NCBI GenBank assembly: GCA_020081605.1
Contig: JAHREC010000030.1
Location: 1,178,001 to 1,242,000, forward strand
Direction: 5' to 3'
DNA length: 64,000 nucleotides
DNA from: Albifimbria verrucaria
Lineage: Eukaryota; Ascomycota; Sordariomycetes; Hypocreales; Stachybotryaceae
The notes under the pieces are model-generated. The model was not told the origin of the DNA, ran no database searches, and was given only the letters and a program-made list of their open reading frames with translations. Position numbers and translations under genes: made by a program. This document shows positions 38,858-51,738 of this stretch, piece by piece (the stretch's first letter is position 1; each line of letters opens with the position of its first letter).

Positions 38858-40112
38858 CTATGTCTTGTATGATTTACTAGTGCTTGCATATACGAGCTCT
38901 TCCGCAGAAGCTCTGTTCTCTACTTTTGGCCCCTGACTCAGTGCTCTCAGGATATCGCCCAAGCCAGATTCTGACATGGACCCAAAGACTTGAATTGACC
39001 CATTTCCAGCAGTAGCGCCTCTAACTGCGAAGAGGTCACCTAGTGAAGACACACACAACTGACTGCTAGCGTCTCCAACCTTGATATCTTCCAAAACATG
39101 CACTTTCGCTTGATCAGCTCTTTGAGAAGCGCCTTCACAAAAGTCAAGGCGTTTTTGTAAACTACTTGCTTCGCCCACTAATCTCTCCCGATTGGCAGTC
39201 GGGTCGAGCTGTATGGTTGAATCAGATTTGGAGTTTGTCGCTAATTTATAAGCTTCAAGCGTCTGAAGTGTTTCACTAAGCTTATTGCCGCAGTCTTTGA
39301 ATGTAGATAGAGCTAGAGCGTCAGCATATGTAAGGCTCTGGGGCGAAATGCCAGCTGTGGACGCTCCTCGCTCCTGGGATGGCTCGACCTGGACAACCTG
39401 AAATTGCGTTGTGTTGATCTGTGCAAGAAGTTGCTTGAGATATTCGATGCATTTCTCTGTACGATCTTTGTCGTTGCTTATCCTTTGTATGTGCTCGCCC
39501 GTAGATATAGAAGGGGCTTGCTGTTGCTGGGAGGTTATTGACTCGAGCTTTGCGTTGATTTGAAGCAGATGCCTTTCGAGATCTTGCTTTGTATCTCTGA
39601 TCATATCTTTGTAATCATTCAAGGTATCTAGAGTGACTTTGGTAGACCGGCTGAAGATATGTTAGACACGTTCTTCATCTATTGTATCCATATACCTACA
39701 GATTCGCATCGGCGAGCGCTATGTTGATGGTCGCCTTATAGCCAGCCAACATATCCGTGAAATTGTCAACATCACCACTCATGTAGTAAAGTTTGGCCCA
39801 GTCTCTAAAGCTGGTCCTGTTCGGCCCCGATCGCTTTGAGTTCTCCTCAATTAATCGCTTGAAGTCGTCGCAAGCTTGGCGGCATTGATTGAGAGGAAAC
39901 ACGAGCGGAAGGAAGGGTCTATCATTTGAGGTCACATGATAACTCAGAGATTCTAAAACTGTCGTTAGGTCGCTGAGCTCACGAGTTAGCCGCACAACCG
40001 TGGAATGATGAGTTCTGAAGCTCTGGATGGTCTGATGCAGTGCCTTGCTGGTCTGTATTGTGGCTGTGACAATTGCTATGATCCCCGACGTGATGCTGAG
40101 AGGATCGCCCAT
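38858..40112 (-). CDS. PigL_N/helo-like helical N-terminal domain protein with conserved C-terminal tail
   Basis: The N-terminus MGDPLSITSGIIAIVTATIQ, with TSKALHQTIQSF and LSDLTTVLESL, matches the fungal-specific N-terminal domain (PigL_N; fungal STAND/helo-like) found at the front of NLR-like and cell-death proteins. A coiled-coil-prone middle (YKDMIRDTKQDLERHLLQIN) and the tail LEDIKVGDASSQ...GSIQVFGSM follow. Intron 39651..39699; length about 400 residues; the frame is intact with no breaks. It carries no NACHT or NB-ARC domain here. Likely cytosolic or membrane-associated. A role in self/non-self signalling is inferred from the domain family and the HET gene about 4 kb away. Confidence 0.75.
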
Positions 40113-41675
40113 GATGCATGACTCGAACAGAGTGTTTTCACAGCCAGGAACTCACTTTTTGCACAATCATCTTTTTCTGCAAGATGTAACTGCGTGCTTA
40201 TGCGCGTGCTCCGCTTGGGTGATCATCCTAACCGCCGGCCCAGCAAGGGAAGTGCGGGGACACAACAACAGGGGAATTGTCGGCTATCCTACTATGGACC
40301 CATTACCGGATTCAACTCCTTCATCGTCTATAGCAGAAGCACAATCATTGCTGCCAGATTTAATATGAATTCTCTGTGGATGGAAGCCCTCAGCCGCAGT
40401 TCATATTCGTAGGGCATCAAGCCAACATACCATCTGGCAAGGAGACGCGAAGCTGAGAGAACAACCTATCACAATCGTTGGGGTCCAAGGCTTCGAGCAT
40501 TACTAGTGGTATATTTGTAACAAAAAATCGTATATTTGGGCAAACATAAGAATATAAATTTATACTCATCTGATTAGGTTGAAGATGAGTCTCTACCGAC
40601 CTAAGTTTATATTCCCAGCTGCTGCTTCTTGTAACTGGAGTTCCTCATAGACTGGTAGACCAAGACGGAAGCTGACAATAATATTTGTCTACCTCTTTAA
40701 AGGACTCGAAGTTTTAATTAACGTCGTGTAGAGAGTAATTGACGATCTTGGAAGGGGAGTCTACCATGCCACAGCAAAGCAATCCTATGCTTCTCAAGAA
40801 CAAGAAAAAATGCTATAATTCCGTGATTGTGCAATCCTTTCGATATTAAAAACATATGTCAACATCTGCCAACCTGAAGCGCAAAGCAAAGATAATTACA
40901 TTAGATAGAGTAGTTCAAATAAGGCGCCCAGGGCATGCTAAGGACATGAGGGAGGATGCAGTCTGAGCTGGAATAATACTAGATGGAGAAAGTCCTTGTC
41001 TAAACTGCAAGATTTCAAAGCAATCCGCCTTTGCAAGGAATGGCCACAACTCGTATATGTATTTCGCAAAAGTGCACGGAAAGCGGCAGCGGCTCACACA
41101 AGGCACTGCTGAGCCGCATACATCTATCGTGAGCGCTATGTTCCAAAACAAAAGTGCCAGATGCATTGCCACATTACGCCCCTGTAAGCTTACCACGACA
41201 GTTAGGTACTGGCTCTGTGACAACAATGATGTGGAGTTCAAGCGCCTATCACCCCGAAGGCCCATCCTACAAACTCGTAAAAGTTGCCCTGATTCCTCAT
41301 TCGTCTAGCTGTAGCGCTGTATTGCCCCTAAAGCGGTTATGAGATGATGCAGTGAGATGTGGGGATCCCTGCCAGGTCACCCTAACAGAGAATAGGTCCA
41401 TAGAGTTCCCGGAGCATCTTGACCTTTGCTTGATAGAGCGATAGTATTTTGTCTAGGGTCAGACCTAGGTCCTTGTTCTTGGAAAACTTGAGCGTATGCT
41501 CGTAGCTCAACGTATCATCGCTCGCACTGACCGAGACCCTAGCTAACAGGCTCAGAATAGACACGGAAGCGCGCGACGAGAAGGCTCAGATATAAATCTT
41601 TGTCTGTCGCTTATTGGCTTTGCTTTCCTTCAAGTCCCAAGACATTCCTCTTGAATTCTATTCCATTGATTGGCC
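40113..41675. other. Intergenic, 1.6 kb
   Basis: A 60-codon minus frame (41382-41564) reads like the helical end of a protein but has no upstream support and is not called. Confidence 0.35.
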
Positions 41676-43334
<1,659 letters not shown>

Positions 43335-43700
43335 TTAGAAGAGCCGATCAAGACATGTGGACAAGGCTCGTCATTTGAGAGTCCTTTAACATTCTTATTC
43401 ATTGCGAAGAATGCATTAGTACAAAGTCAATTCATGTCAATTGTTATATGACAGCCAAGGGTGGGCGCAACTCATGGGCTAAGTTGTTGCTCATTCAGGC
43501 ACTCTTCCCTCTTGCGCCTACCAACGATCCTCGTCACAGCAGCTAAATTGTGACAATTGCACTAGTACAAATTAGTTTCCTCACGCAAACGCGGGGCCGT
43601 GACGCATCATCCAAACCATCGGAGACATTTGGTCAGACTTCAACCTCAGACAAGACGGCTAGAGCGAGATATTGAGAAGGCTGCAACATGCTCATCTAGA
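43335..43700. other. Intergenic, sulfatase promoter
   Basis: 366 bp between the carboxylesterase stop and the sulfatase start. No gene seen. Confidence 0.4.
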
Positions 43701-45660
43701 ATGCGATTGGGACAGTCAATACTAGCAGCGGCTCTGGCCGCATTGGACACCGCAGCCTACGCGACCGCAGACCAGGCGCAGATTCCACTGGCTGGTCCAG
43801 CGACAGGCTTGGCGTCAACGAAGCCAAACATAATCTTCATTCTAACAGATGACCAAGATCTGCAGCTCAATTCCTTGAGCTATATGCCCCTTGTGAAGAA
43901 GCATCTCATTGAGCAAGGCACATTTTATAAACGCCATTTCTGCACATCGGCTGTGTGCTGTCCATCACGAGCTTCGCTATGGACCGGCAAGCTGGCTCAT
44001 AACACAAATGTCACAGATTTGTTCCCACCTTATGGTACGCCTGCAGGCAGCAATTCTTAAGCCCCAAATATTAACATCAATCATTAGGCGGATTCCCAGT
44101 TTTTGTGAAGAATGGCCACAACGAAAATTATCTACCCGTATGGCTCCAAGATGCTGGCTATAACACTTACTACACTGGGAAAATGTTCAATGCCCATTCA
44201 ATTTGGAACTACGACAATCCGCATCTCAATGGCTGGAACGGATCTGTACGTCGCGCTGCTGTTCTCATACGAAGCTGGGACTAATTTCGCAACCAGGACT
44301 TCTTGCTGGACCCCAACACCTACGATTACTGGAACTCCACGTTTCAACGCAACCGTGACGCACCAGTCAATCATGCTGGCAGCTACTCCACTGACCTGAT
44401 TTGGAACAAAGCCGTTGGCTTCTTGGACGAAGCAGTCGCTGCGGATCGCCCATTCTTCATCGGAATTGCCCTGATCGCACCACACAGCAACATGAAGGCC
44501 AATCTCCACGAAAAGCGTGACGTATCCGATCGAATTGTAGATAAAGATCCTTATGTGATGCTTCCGAAGCCTGCCGATCGACACAAGCGCCTATTTCCTC
44601 ACGCAAAAGTTCCTAGAACTGACAACTTCAATCCAGACGAGCCGTCTGGGGCCAACTGGATCAGGAATCAGCCGAAGCAGAGCGACGAAAATGTGGCATA
44701 CAATGATAAACATTATAGAGGTCGCCTGCAGTCTCTTCAAGTAGTTGATGAAATGGTCGACGACATAATTAGGCGACTTGATCAGCACAATCTACTAGAC
44801 AACACCTACATCTTCTACACTTCTGACAACGGGTACCATATCGGCCAACATCGGCTCCAACCTGGCAAGGAATGTGGTTATGAAGAAGATATTAATGTTC
44901 CTCTGATTATTCGTGGTCCTGGTGTGCCAGAAGGTCTGACCACCGAGCTCGTTACGGCCCATGTTGATCTTGCACCAACGATTCTCTCGTTAGTGGGAGA
45001 ACCTCTTAAATCTGATCTCGATGGATCGCCGATTCCAGTCCACAGTTCCGAGTTCAAAGCTTCGCAAACCCGTGAGCATGTCAATGTCGAGTACTGGGGA
45101 TGGGCCCTCAGCGAAAGTAAATGGGCCTACAACGCAGATAGGGATGGCAAAATTTGGAACAACACATACAAAGCCTTGCGCGTCGTTGGAGAGAAGTACA
45201 ATCTCTACTATGCTGTTTGGTGTAATAATGAGCACGAGCTGTATGAGATGAAGGTAAGTGCTCTTCCTATGTGTGTGATAAATACTCATGATATCTACAG
45301 ACTGACCCCGGCCAACTCCGCAATCTTTTACGTCCCGAAGAACTGGATCATGCGATACACACGAAGATACTAGGCCGCCCAATCAATGCAATTATATCCA
45401 GATTGGATAGTCTGCTGTTTGTGCTGAAGTCTTGCAAGGGTTCCACATGCTCTCAACCATGGAAAGCTCTTCACCCTGCTGGAGACGTGGAGAGTTTTGA
45501 AGATGCTCTTTCTCCTGAATTTGACCGGTTCTACGACATGCAGGCTCGTATAGAATATGGTAGATGTGAGCAAGGTTATCTTGTCGATGCCGAAGGACCT
45601 CAGTTTGAAACGGACGGCAATACATACTGGAAGCATTCACAGTGGAGTGAATGGACTTAG
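43701..45660 (+). CDS. Secreted sulfatase (arylsulfatase type)
   Basis: The protein has a signal peptide (SILAAALAALDTAAYA) and the metal-site block KPNIIFILTDDQD. The sulfatase signature CCPSRASLWTG follows, in which the second Cys is the expected formylglycine precursor. Then come YYTGKMFN, APHSN, YTSDNGYHIGQHRL and NVPLIIRGPG. Introns 44035..44087, 44246..44296 and 45254..45300 keep a single frame through to TAG at 45658-45660, so this gene is intact. About 600 residues. Choline-sulfatase-like and arylsulfatase branches both exist in fungi; the extended C-terminal region and signal peptide favour a secreted arylsulfatase. It would free sulfate from aryl or sugar esters. Confidence 0.9.
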
Positions 45661-46137
45661 ACGAAAATACGCCGCCATCGGCATAAAAGCTATGCAGTTA
45701 TTTGAGAACGACTAGAGGCTTAGAGAGTAATCATCAATCAATGTATTTTGACGCCCGGTTCATGTTAGTTGCAGGATGAGCTTGAGCTTGTGCGACAGCT
45801 TGCAGACGCTTCTGGGAGACGGCATGCGTGAAGAAACGAGACTGCGCTGGGATCGATCCGGTGCAGTGGATATCGACACAATACCCTAGCCTTTTTGCAC
45901 GGCTAGCCAACCTTGGTCACCTCCGAATATTATGTTCAGTCTCTGCATTGCTATGGAGAACGTGCCAATTGTGAAAACTAGGGCGCACTGACGCTAATAT
46001 CCACGCCTTGCAGTTGACACGGTCCACTGTAAGCTGACGAAGGTTAAGCTTATAAGTTGACAGCGCGTTGCAAATACTCATTGCTAAGTCGCATCTTTTT
46101 GCTAATTGTCCTCTCCAATCTTCAAACATCCTACAAC
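45661..46137. other. Intergenic, promoter of cupin gene
   Basis: 477 bp between the sulfatase stop and the cupin start. No gene seen. Confidence 0.4.
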
Positions 46138-46509
46138 ATGTCGACCTCAGTATCTCTGCCAAATCTCCTGGACTCATTCACCGAGAAATGGTCGCCCTGT
46201 CTCATCGCCGCGGTCAACGATCACCACGTCAAAGTTGCCAAAATCGACGGCGAATTCATTTGGCATTCACACCCAAACTCTGATGAATTATTCTATCTTA
46301 TCGCTGGTGTATTACGCCTCGAATTAGAGGGACGAGATCCAATCGATATGAATGTTGGGGATGTTTTTGTTATCCCGAAGGGCGTCCGGCATCGCCCAGT
46401 GGCGAAGGATGCGACAATCTTGATGATTGAGCACGAAACCACAATCAACACGGGCGATGAACCCAAATCTTCTTTCACAAAGGAAGTTAAAGATGCTAGG
46501 CAAGCATGA
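46138..46509 (+). CDS. Single-domain cupin protein
   Basis: 123 residues in a single exon with an intact frame. Cupin motif 1 is present as WHSHPNSDELFYLIAG (two His and the Glu metal ligands). Motif 2 is VGDVFVIPKGVRHRP (the third His). The central strand LRLELEG separates them. It has no signal peptide. Small stand-alone cupins of this kind are often annotated as mannose-6-phosphate-isomerase-like, but no substrate can be assigned. Start at the ATG of MSTSVSLPNLL. Confidence 0.9.
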   Translation: MSTSVSLPNLLDSFTEKWSPCLIAAVNDHHVKVAKIDGEFIWHSHPNSDELFYLIAGVLRLELEGRDPIDMNVGDVFVIPKGVRHRPVAKDATILMIEHETTINTGDEPKSSFTKEVKDARQA

Positions 46510-47223
46510 TCAGCTAGGAGCTTTTGAGCGGTAGAGATGGACCATGTCGACGAAAAGATTGTATGATAAACGGGGTTCGCGGGAAAATGGGGCACAATGA
46601 AAAGAAATCCACATGTTGGTATGGAGATAATATACTCATTATCAAGGTCCTTGGTAATCATACTGCCATGTAATTGCAGGCTTGTCTGTCCCTATGACTG
46701 TATCGCAAGGCTGACTCTGTACTACTGGCCCTTCTTCCACCTTTGAACTTCTCTTCCCCACTCGATACCAGAACAAACTGGCTCATCACGCAAAGATCCT
46801 CCACGTTTCCATTACAAGTGCTGATATACAGATCTAGTCTGCCCTTTCCCATCTGTCTTGAGGCCACCCACGTGCATGTCCAACATGGACCCTCTTGAGA
46901 TACCCTTGGTTTGAAGTTGATGTCAAAACGAGGTGTAACGAAAAGCACAGGGCGGTTCCATTGCTTTCGGTCTTGAATGAGAATGGCGAGTAACACACTG
47001 GAGTTTCTTATTGAGGCTTGGAACGTGACGCAACCATCTTACCCTCAGCTCGAAGCGTTGACCCATACCTTGACATTTTACTTATCAGCCCCTAAGCGGA
47101 GTAAATTCTAGAGACGAAAATACTGGTAATTGATGTGTTTATTTGTCCACTGAGGCTCTGCTCCTCAGTCAAGAGAATAACGATGCACTATGGAATGCCA
47201 TAGAGTCTCTCCTGGTTATGTTC
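46510..47223. other. Intergenic, convergent gap between cupin and GH28 genes
   Basis: A minus frame within it is listed separately. The rest is 3' flank. Confidence 0.4.
46658..46996 (-). other. Unassigned 112-codon frame, possibly a thioesterase-like remnant
   Basis: The reading RPVLFVTPRFDINFKPRV, then a W-V-A-S-R-Q-M strand and SQFVLVSSG, has the look of a hotdog-fold thioesterase. There is no matching N-terminal part upstream and no clear start. It may be a fragment or chance. Low confidence. Confidence 0.2.
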
Positions 47224-48552
47224 TTAATGGTTACATGTAAATCCCTTGGGCCCAAACACGTTCTCGCAATGCCACAGATCCAGCAACTCGCCTGTTTCTA
47301 GGAACCTAATATCATAGTCCTCAACTGTGACATTTGTGCATCCACCAGCCGCTTTGCTGCACTGGAACCAGCCAGCGTGAATGACGTTGGGCTTGGCTGT
47401 TCCCTTGACATTCTTCCAAACAATGTCCGACATCTTGAACTCGGACGAGTTGCAATTCTTACCCGAATCGCCTTCGTAATGCTCGCACTGCCATGAGAAG
47501 AATGGCTGATGTCGGCCTTCCAGCCATTCAACATCTTCGATAACAATATTCTTGGCGTATCCCTTGCCGCCACCACCGCCATTAGGAGGCCAGCCGTTGG
47601 AGTTGCCTGACCATGTCTTGAGATAACTAACGTGTGCAGTGTTGCGGAATGTGATGTTTCGCGCATAAAAGTTCTCGATATACTCCCAGCGCCCATCATA
47701 TTGGCCCATGGAGCCAATTGCAATGCCTTGTCCATCATAAAACACGCTATCATAGACAAAAATGTTGCTTGAATTTCCCTTGAGAGCGACAGCATCATCA
47801 CCATTGGTGACAGTCCATCGGGAGAATGTGATATTGTCAGAGTAGACTGTGTCTACGCCATCGGTATTGAGGGTGTTGTGTTCGCTCGTTGATGTGTTGT
47901 TGACATAAATGTCACTGAATTCAAGGTTGTGAGAGTAAGTAATGGCCATTGTCCACATCTGACTTTGAACGTATCGTAAGTTGCGAACGATCGAGTTGTT
48001 GAAGCCAACATAATTGATGTTCATAGGGCGGCGCGGCAGGTTCCCTCGGCCTCGGGCCCAATCGTACCAAACCTGGCCATTACCGTCTAGAGTGCCATGG
48101 CCGTGGCCGTCCCAGATGACATCGTCGCCGCCAAAGTACCATACAGTGCTCTGGTTCTGGAAATTGATTGGCATGGACTGCGAGCGCCACCATTCAATCT
48201 CGGGGGTCCACAGGAGGCGGCCATAGTGATGAATTCGAACATTGTCCAAGTTCGTAGTAGTCATGGTGGAATTGATGTTGTACGTCTTTCCACCGAAGAC
48301 TACGAGACTGTTGGTCCTGCAATCCTCATTGAGCGCCTTGGAGATGGTCGGTCCATCATCTCCACCGTCCTTGCTGGGCTCAATGATGCACAGCTTTCTA
48401 TCCTCAGCAGCCGCCTGGTTGGCCCAGTACTGGCGACTAGGTATTTTTGGGCCACCAGCATCTTTCTGTTCGCCTTGTGTGGGCAACAATGGTATCTGCA
48501 AATCCAGGGCCGAAGCGACCGGGAGCAGGGCAAAGAGGGCGTAAGCACGCAT
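47224..48552 (-). CDS. Glycoside hydrolase family 28 (exo-acting pectinase or rhamnosidase type)
   Basis: 442 residues in a single exon with an intact frame and a signal peptide (MRAYALFALLPVASALD). GH28 motifs: NTDGVD, NGDDAVALKG and GQGIAIGSMGQY in the position of the usual SHG.S.GS loop. The common motif-IV RIK is replaced by SYLKTWSG. Both catalytic Asp motifs are present, while the usual His is Gln. These changes are known to me from the exo-rhamnogalacturonase/alpha-L-rhamnosidase (rgxB-like) branch rather than classical endopolygalacturonases, so that is the favoured call. Many N-glycosylation sites (NNTS, NNS) support secretion. It would act on pectin side chains or the rhamnogalacturonan backbone with the PL4-like lyase at 55.6 kb. 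Confidence 0.87.
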   Translation of the reverse strand: MRAYALFALLPVASALDLQIPLLPTQGEQKDAGGPKIPSRQYWANQAAAEDRKLCIIEPSKDGGDDGPTISKALNEDCRTNSLVVFGGKTYNINSTMTTTNLDNVRIHHYGRLLWTPEIEWWRSQSMPINFQNQSTVWYFGGDDVIWDGHGHGTLDGNGQVWYDWARGRGNLPRRPMNINYVGFNNSIVRNLRYVQSQMWTMAITYSHNLEFSDIYVNNTSTSEHNTLNTDGVDTVYSDNITFSRWTVTNGDDAVALKGNSSNIFVYDSVFYDGQGIAIGSMGQYDGRWEYIENFYARNITFRNTAHVSYLKTWSGNSNGWPPNGGGGGKGYAKNIVIEDVEWLEGRHQPFFSWQCEHYEGDSGKNCNSSEFKMSDIVWKNVKGTAKPNVIHAGWFQCSKAAGGCTNVTVEDYDIRFLETGELLDLWHCENVFGPKGFTCNH

Positions 48553-49408
48553 GGCTCACGATGCCTTGCGTTTGAAGACTGGGCGGGACAAAAAAATAAA
48601 CTCAAATCAGACAGACAAATGGCTCCTCAATCTTTTCAAGATCTCCTTATCTTGTTCACTTGAGATTGATGTGCAGGAACACCTTATTTTCTTCCTCGCC
48701 GATCGGTGTGTCATGAACCAGGTCCCAAACAAGAAGCCCCCTTCCAAGCCCAGTCTCCTTCGTCATAGCCAACCAACGCGTATCAAATGATCAGCGTAAA
48801 CAAGGTCATGAGCTGTGCCAGTCCAATCAGCGCCACCGGTCAGCATTGGCTTGATGCAACCTACGCGGCTGTACCCCGCGCTGATCTTTGCGGGGATCTG
48901 GCGTGTGTGGCCTCCCCTTTTCCTGCCGGCCGCAGCCTCGTTAGTGTCGCTGAGAATTTAGCACATGAATCGGCTGGCTGCATGATAGGTTGCACATGTC
49001 CCAGTCGATTGACTTTTGCGAGCTGGTCAATCTACGGGCTGGCCCGGGAACTTCGGCGTTTAGATCTGTTCATTTGGCCGAAGGTCATGGCGACGGGACG
49101 CATTCGAGATGAGCATGGCGCATAAGATGGCATGATATAGTAGAGTCACACACCTTGTCTCGGGCAATCTCACTCAATCAGCAACAAAGAGCCGGGTGGT
49201 TTAAAGTGCCCAACGATTCCATATGTGCCAAGACCGTCACCCACGCCTCTCAACTTAGGCACCTATATAGATAGAGAAGGGATGAATACTTTATTCCCAA
49301 CATTTTTGGTGAGTGTTCATGAAACAGAATAAAAGCAAAAACACATATAAGACAACTGTATTATTATTCAGATGAAGGAGAAACACCCCAGGAGTATTTC
49401 ACAGCCTA
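48553..49408. other. Intergenic, GH28 promoter side
   Basis: It contains a GC-richer block (48800-49120) with an open plus frame but no recognisable protein features. Confidence 0.4.
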
Positions 49409-50110
49409 TCATAATAGACTCGAATCGCACTTGACACCAATTACTGTATCAGAATATTGCACCTTCCACGTAAGATATGTGATCCCAGCTTGGGTGCCCT
49501 GAGTCTTGTAGAAGATTTTTCCGTTCACTGGACAGGTCAAGTTAGGGAATTCAAATGCATAGGTTCGAGCCCAATGTCAGTTAAAACCAGTCGTCCCAGG
49601 TTTCGTTTGATAGGATTGTATTCATTGATCAGATATTTATTGTACGACTCTGTATCCTTTGGAGACAGATATATCACGTAATAGAATTTCCGTCAAAGCG
49701 CAAAGGCCTCGTCTCCTTGATATCCATGATTGGTGTACTCAGGTGTTACGTTACTTCTGCAAATACATCACAAGGATTAAAAAGAAATATGCATGAGTTA
49801 GTTATCCAGTAACATCAGAAAGTTGATCTAGCTTTACTTTGTAGCTACCAACTCACTAGTTCCTCGCGTGCCCTATGAACCTGGTTCGAGGCCATCTGAC
49901 AGAATGATATTTGGATTGGAAGTAGCCAAAATCCAAGGCCTTGCTGATTCTGATCAGCTTGCCTAGGAGCTACACCCCAATTCCACTGGTAAGAACCATC
50001 AATTTTGGGCTGGATGCAGGTATGGTTCGAGTCCCAAGCCGGCTCAAGCCTAAACTTGCCAACAGATAGCGCAGACTCATCCTTGACAGATTTTGGTGCT
50101 TTTTATGAGC
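49409..50110 (-). pseudogene. Unrecognised spliced gene or relic
   Basis: On the minus strand an open segment (about 49870-50110) reads WDSNHTCIQPKIDGSYQWNW and onward to VHRAREEL. It ends at a good donor (GTGAGT). A CTAAC branch point and TTGCAG acceptor follow about 105 bp later, and the next segment reads SNVTPEYTNHGYQGDEAFAL. An in-frame stop and a frame change follow, then a segment FEFPNLTCPVNGKIFYKTQG ending at a stop at 49409. Its family is not known to me. The splice signals suggest a real but possibly decayed gene; the 5' end is undefined. Confidence 0.35.
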
Positions 50111-50474
50111 TTTATATATTGAGAGTCATTGATAACTACAAGCATAAAAACAGTTTGTACTTTCTAGGATTTACGCCAGCATTTGACATACACCTAGAGA
50201 TCAAGCCTTACGATAATAGAGTCATGGCGTCGACGCAACGTTCGCATTTTCTCAAAGAATCATCACACGCAACCTAAATTTGTAAGACGTTACAGAAGTT
50301 CGTAGTTTCAGCTTCAAAATGCAAGAATGCGATCATGTCAGAATGTGACAAGCTAGCATAGTTTCATGACATAGGTAGAATCTTTGCTGGCTACTATATG
50401 AACCCAGCAATATGAGGTGAATCCAGAATCCACCGAAGTTTCAGAATTACTTCCACCATTCTCGATAAACTTGG

Positions 50475-51283
50475 TTAACCTTCGTACACTGGGCGGTCGA
50501 AATATCGCTTCCCTTCAGCACTGTAGCCTTCAACATAGGCCTCACCCCAAGGCTGTTGCCAGTTGTCTGCACCATATTTCAGCATTTAATATCATAATAA
50601 AAGGGACTATCTCCTCGCTTATTCAACTTACCATAAGTGGCAACAGGTTTATTCCGGCAAAGCCATATTAGACTCTCATTGCGATTAGAGGCCAGGTCAA
50701 ATCGTGGAATCGCATTTGCGATGGCGTCGAATTTCTCTTTGGTTACGCCCAATCTGGGCCCTCTTAGATCGACGCTGACACCACTGCCAACGACCATGAC
50801 GTCCAGTTCTTTGTAGTTGAAGAAGCCAGGTTCAGCATGAAGTGCGATCGCGTCCCATACCAGCTGGACCCTTCTCTCCTCCCAGTGTTTGCCGTCTCTA
50901 TGATTTCGGATCCAATCCCGAGCTGCTATAGCGGCGTCCACTTCAAATCTTCGATCAGGACTAATGAGCGGTGAATTAGGCGTAGGATCCCATCCTAAAT
51001 CATGCAGAATCGATGCAAGCGCATGGACTTCAAGATCCACTGTCTCTTGTAGTGTTTCGTTTTGGTTTATCATGACAACACCATACAGCCATGAGCGTAG
51101 CACGTGCTTGTACGTACCATTTGTGCCATGTTCTCGGGCAAACCGCTCGGCATCACGAACAATAGGCGTGTCAATCACTGATACCCCAGCAAGGGTTCGT
51201 CGAGGATATTGTTTGTCATGGGGATGGCGATATTGACTATCAAGTGCAGTAATAACTGGTAATATTTCCAGAAGCCAAAGCAT
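50475..51283 (-). CDS. Secreted HD-domain protein (cyanamide hydratase-like)
   Basis: About 248 residues. It starts with a hydrophobic leader (MLWLLEILPVITALD). HD-superfamily features: YKHVLRSWLYG (first His), HALASILHDLGWD (the HD pair), RFEVDAAIAARDWI and WDAIALHAE (a further His). The second exon reads QQPWGEAYVEGYSAEGK and ends RYFDRPVYEG. Intron 50567..50631 (GTAAGT to GTGCAG). The frame is intact. The family resembles fungal cyanamide hydratase/urea hydro-lyase-like HD proteins, which are normally cytosolic, so the apparent signal peptide is unusual. The reaction is not certain. Probably a metal-dependent hydrolase or hydratase. Confidence 0.78.
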
Positions 51284-51738
51284 GAGGCGAAAAAGGAAAA
51301 CATTTCTGCTTGCATGTTTTAATAGACGTCAGATGTGGTATCGCAAGTTGGAGACCCTCGCAATATTCAATGCTGTGGTAAATGCATCGATTTAACTATA
51401 TTCGACTTGGAACGAGATGGATCGATTAGGCAAATGGTAAGGAGCCTGTTTGAGCAATATGTCAGCGCAGTAAGCAGCTAACGCATACACTATTCTTTCA
51501 CAGGCTTAGTCCTATTGAAGATCATCAGATATACCTCAATACAGCGGCATAATATTATCATTTACTGTAAATGGCAGGCATATGCAAGGATCGGAATTTA
51601 TTGACATTACGCCGTTGGAGCTCTGTGGTCGGAGATTAACTTGGTTAACCATACGCTGGAAAAGCACCAGTCCATCACCCTTTCTTGCTACTTAGAACTG
51701 TTTTTCTTTGTCCTTGGAATGAGTGCGTTTCGTGGTGA
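51284..51738. other. Intergenic between HD and DJ-1 genes
   Basis: Both genes lie on the minus strand. This holds the HD gene promoter. No gene seen. Confidence 0.4.

Noticed and set aside
48097..48663. A 188-codon plus-strand frame
   Set aside because: It overlaps the GH28 gene in antisense, and GH28 motifs clearly mark the minus strand as coding.
48787..49125. 112-codon plus frame in GC-richer DNA
   Set aside because: It lies in the GH28 upstream region without motifs; probably chance openness.
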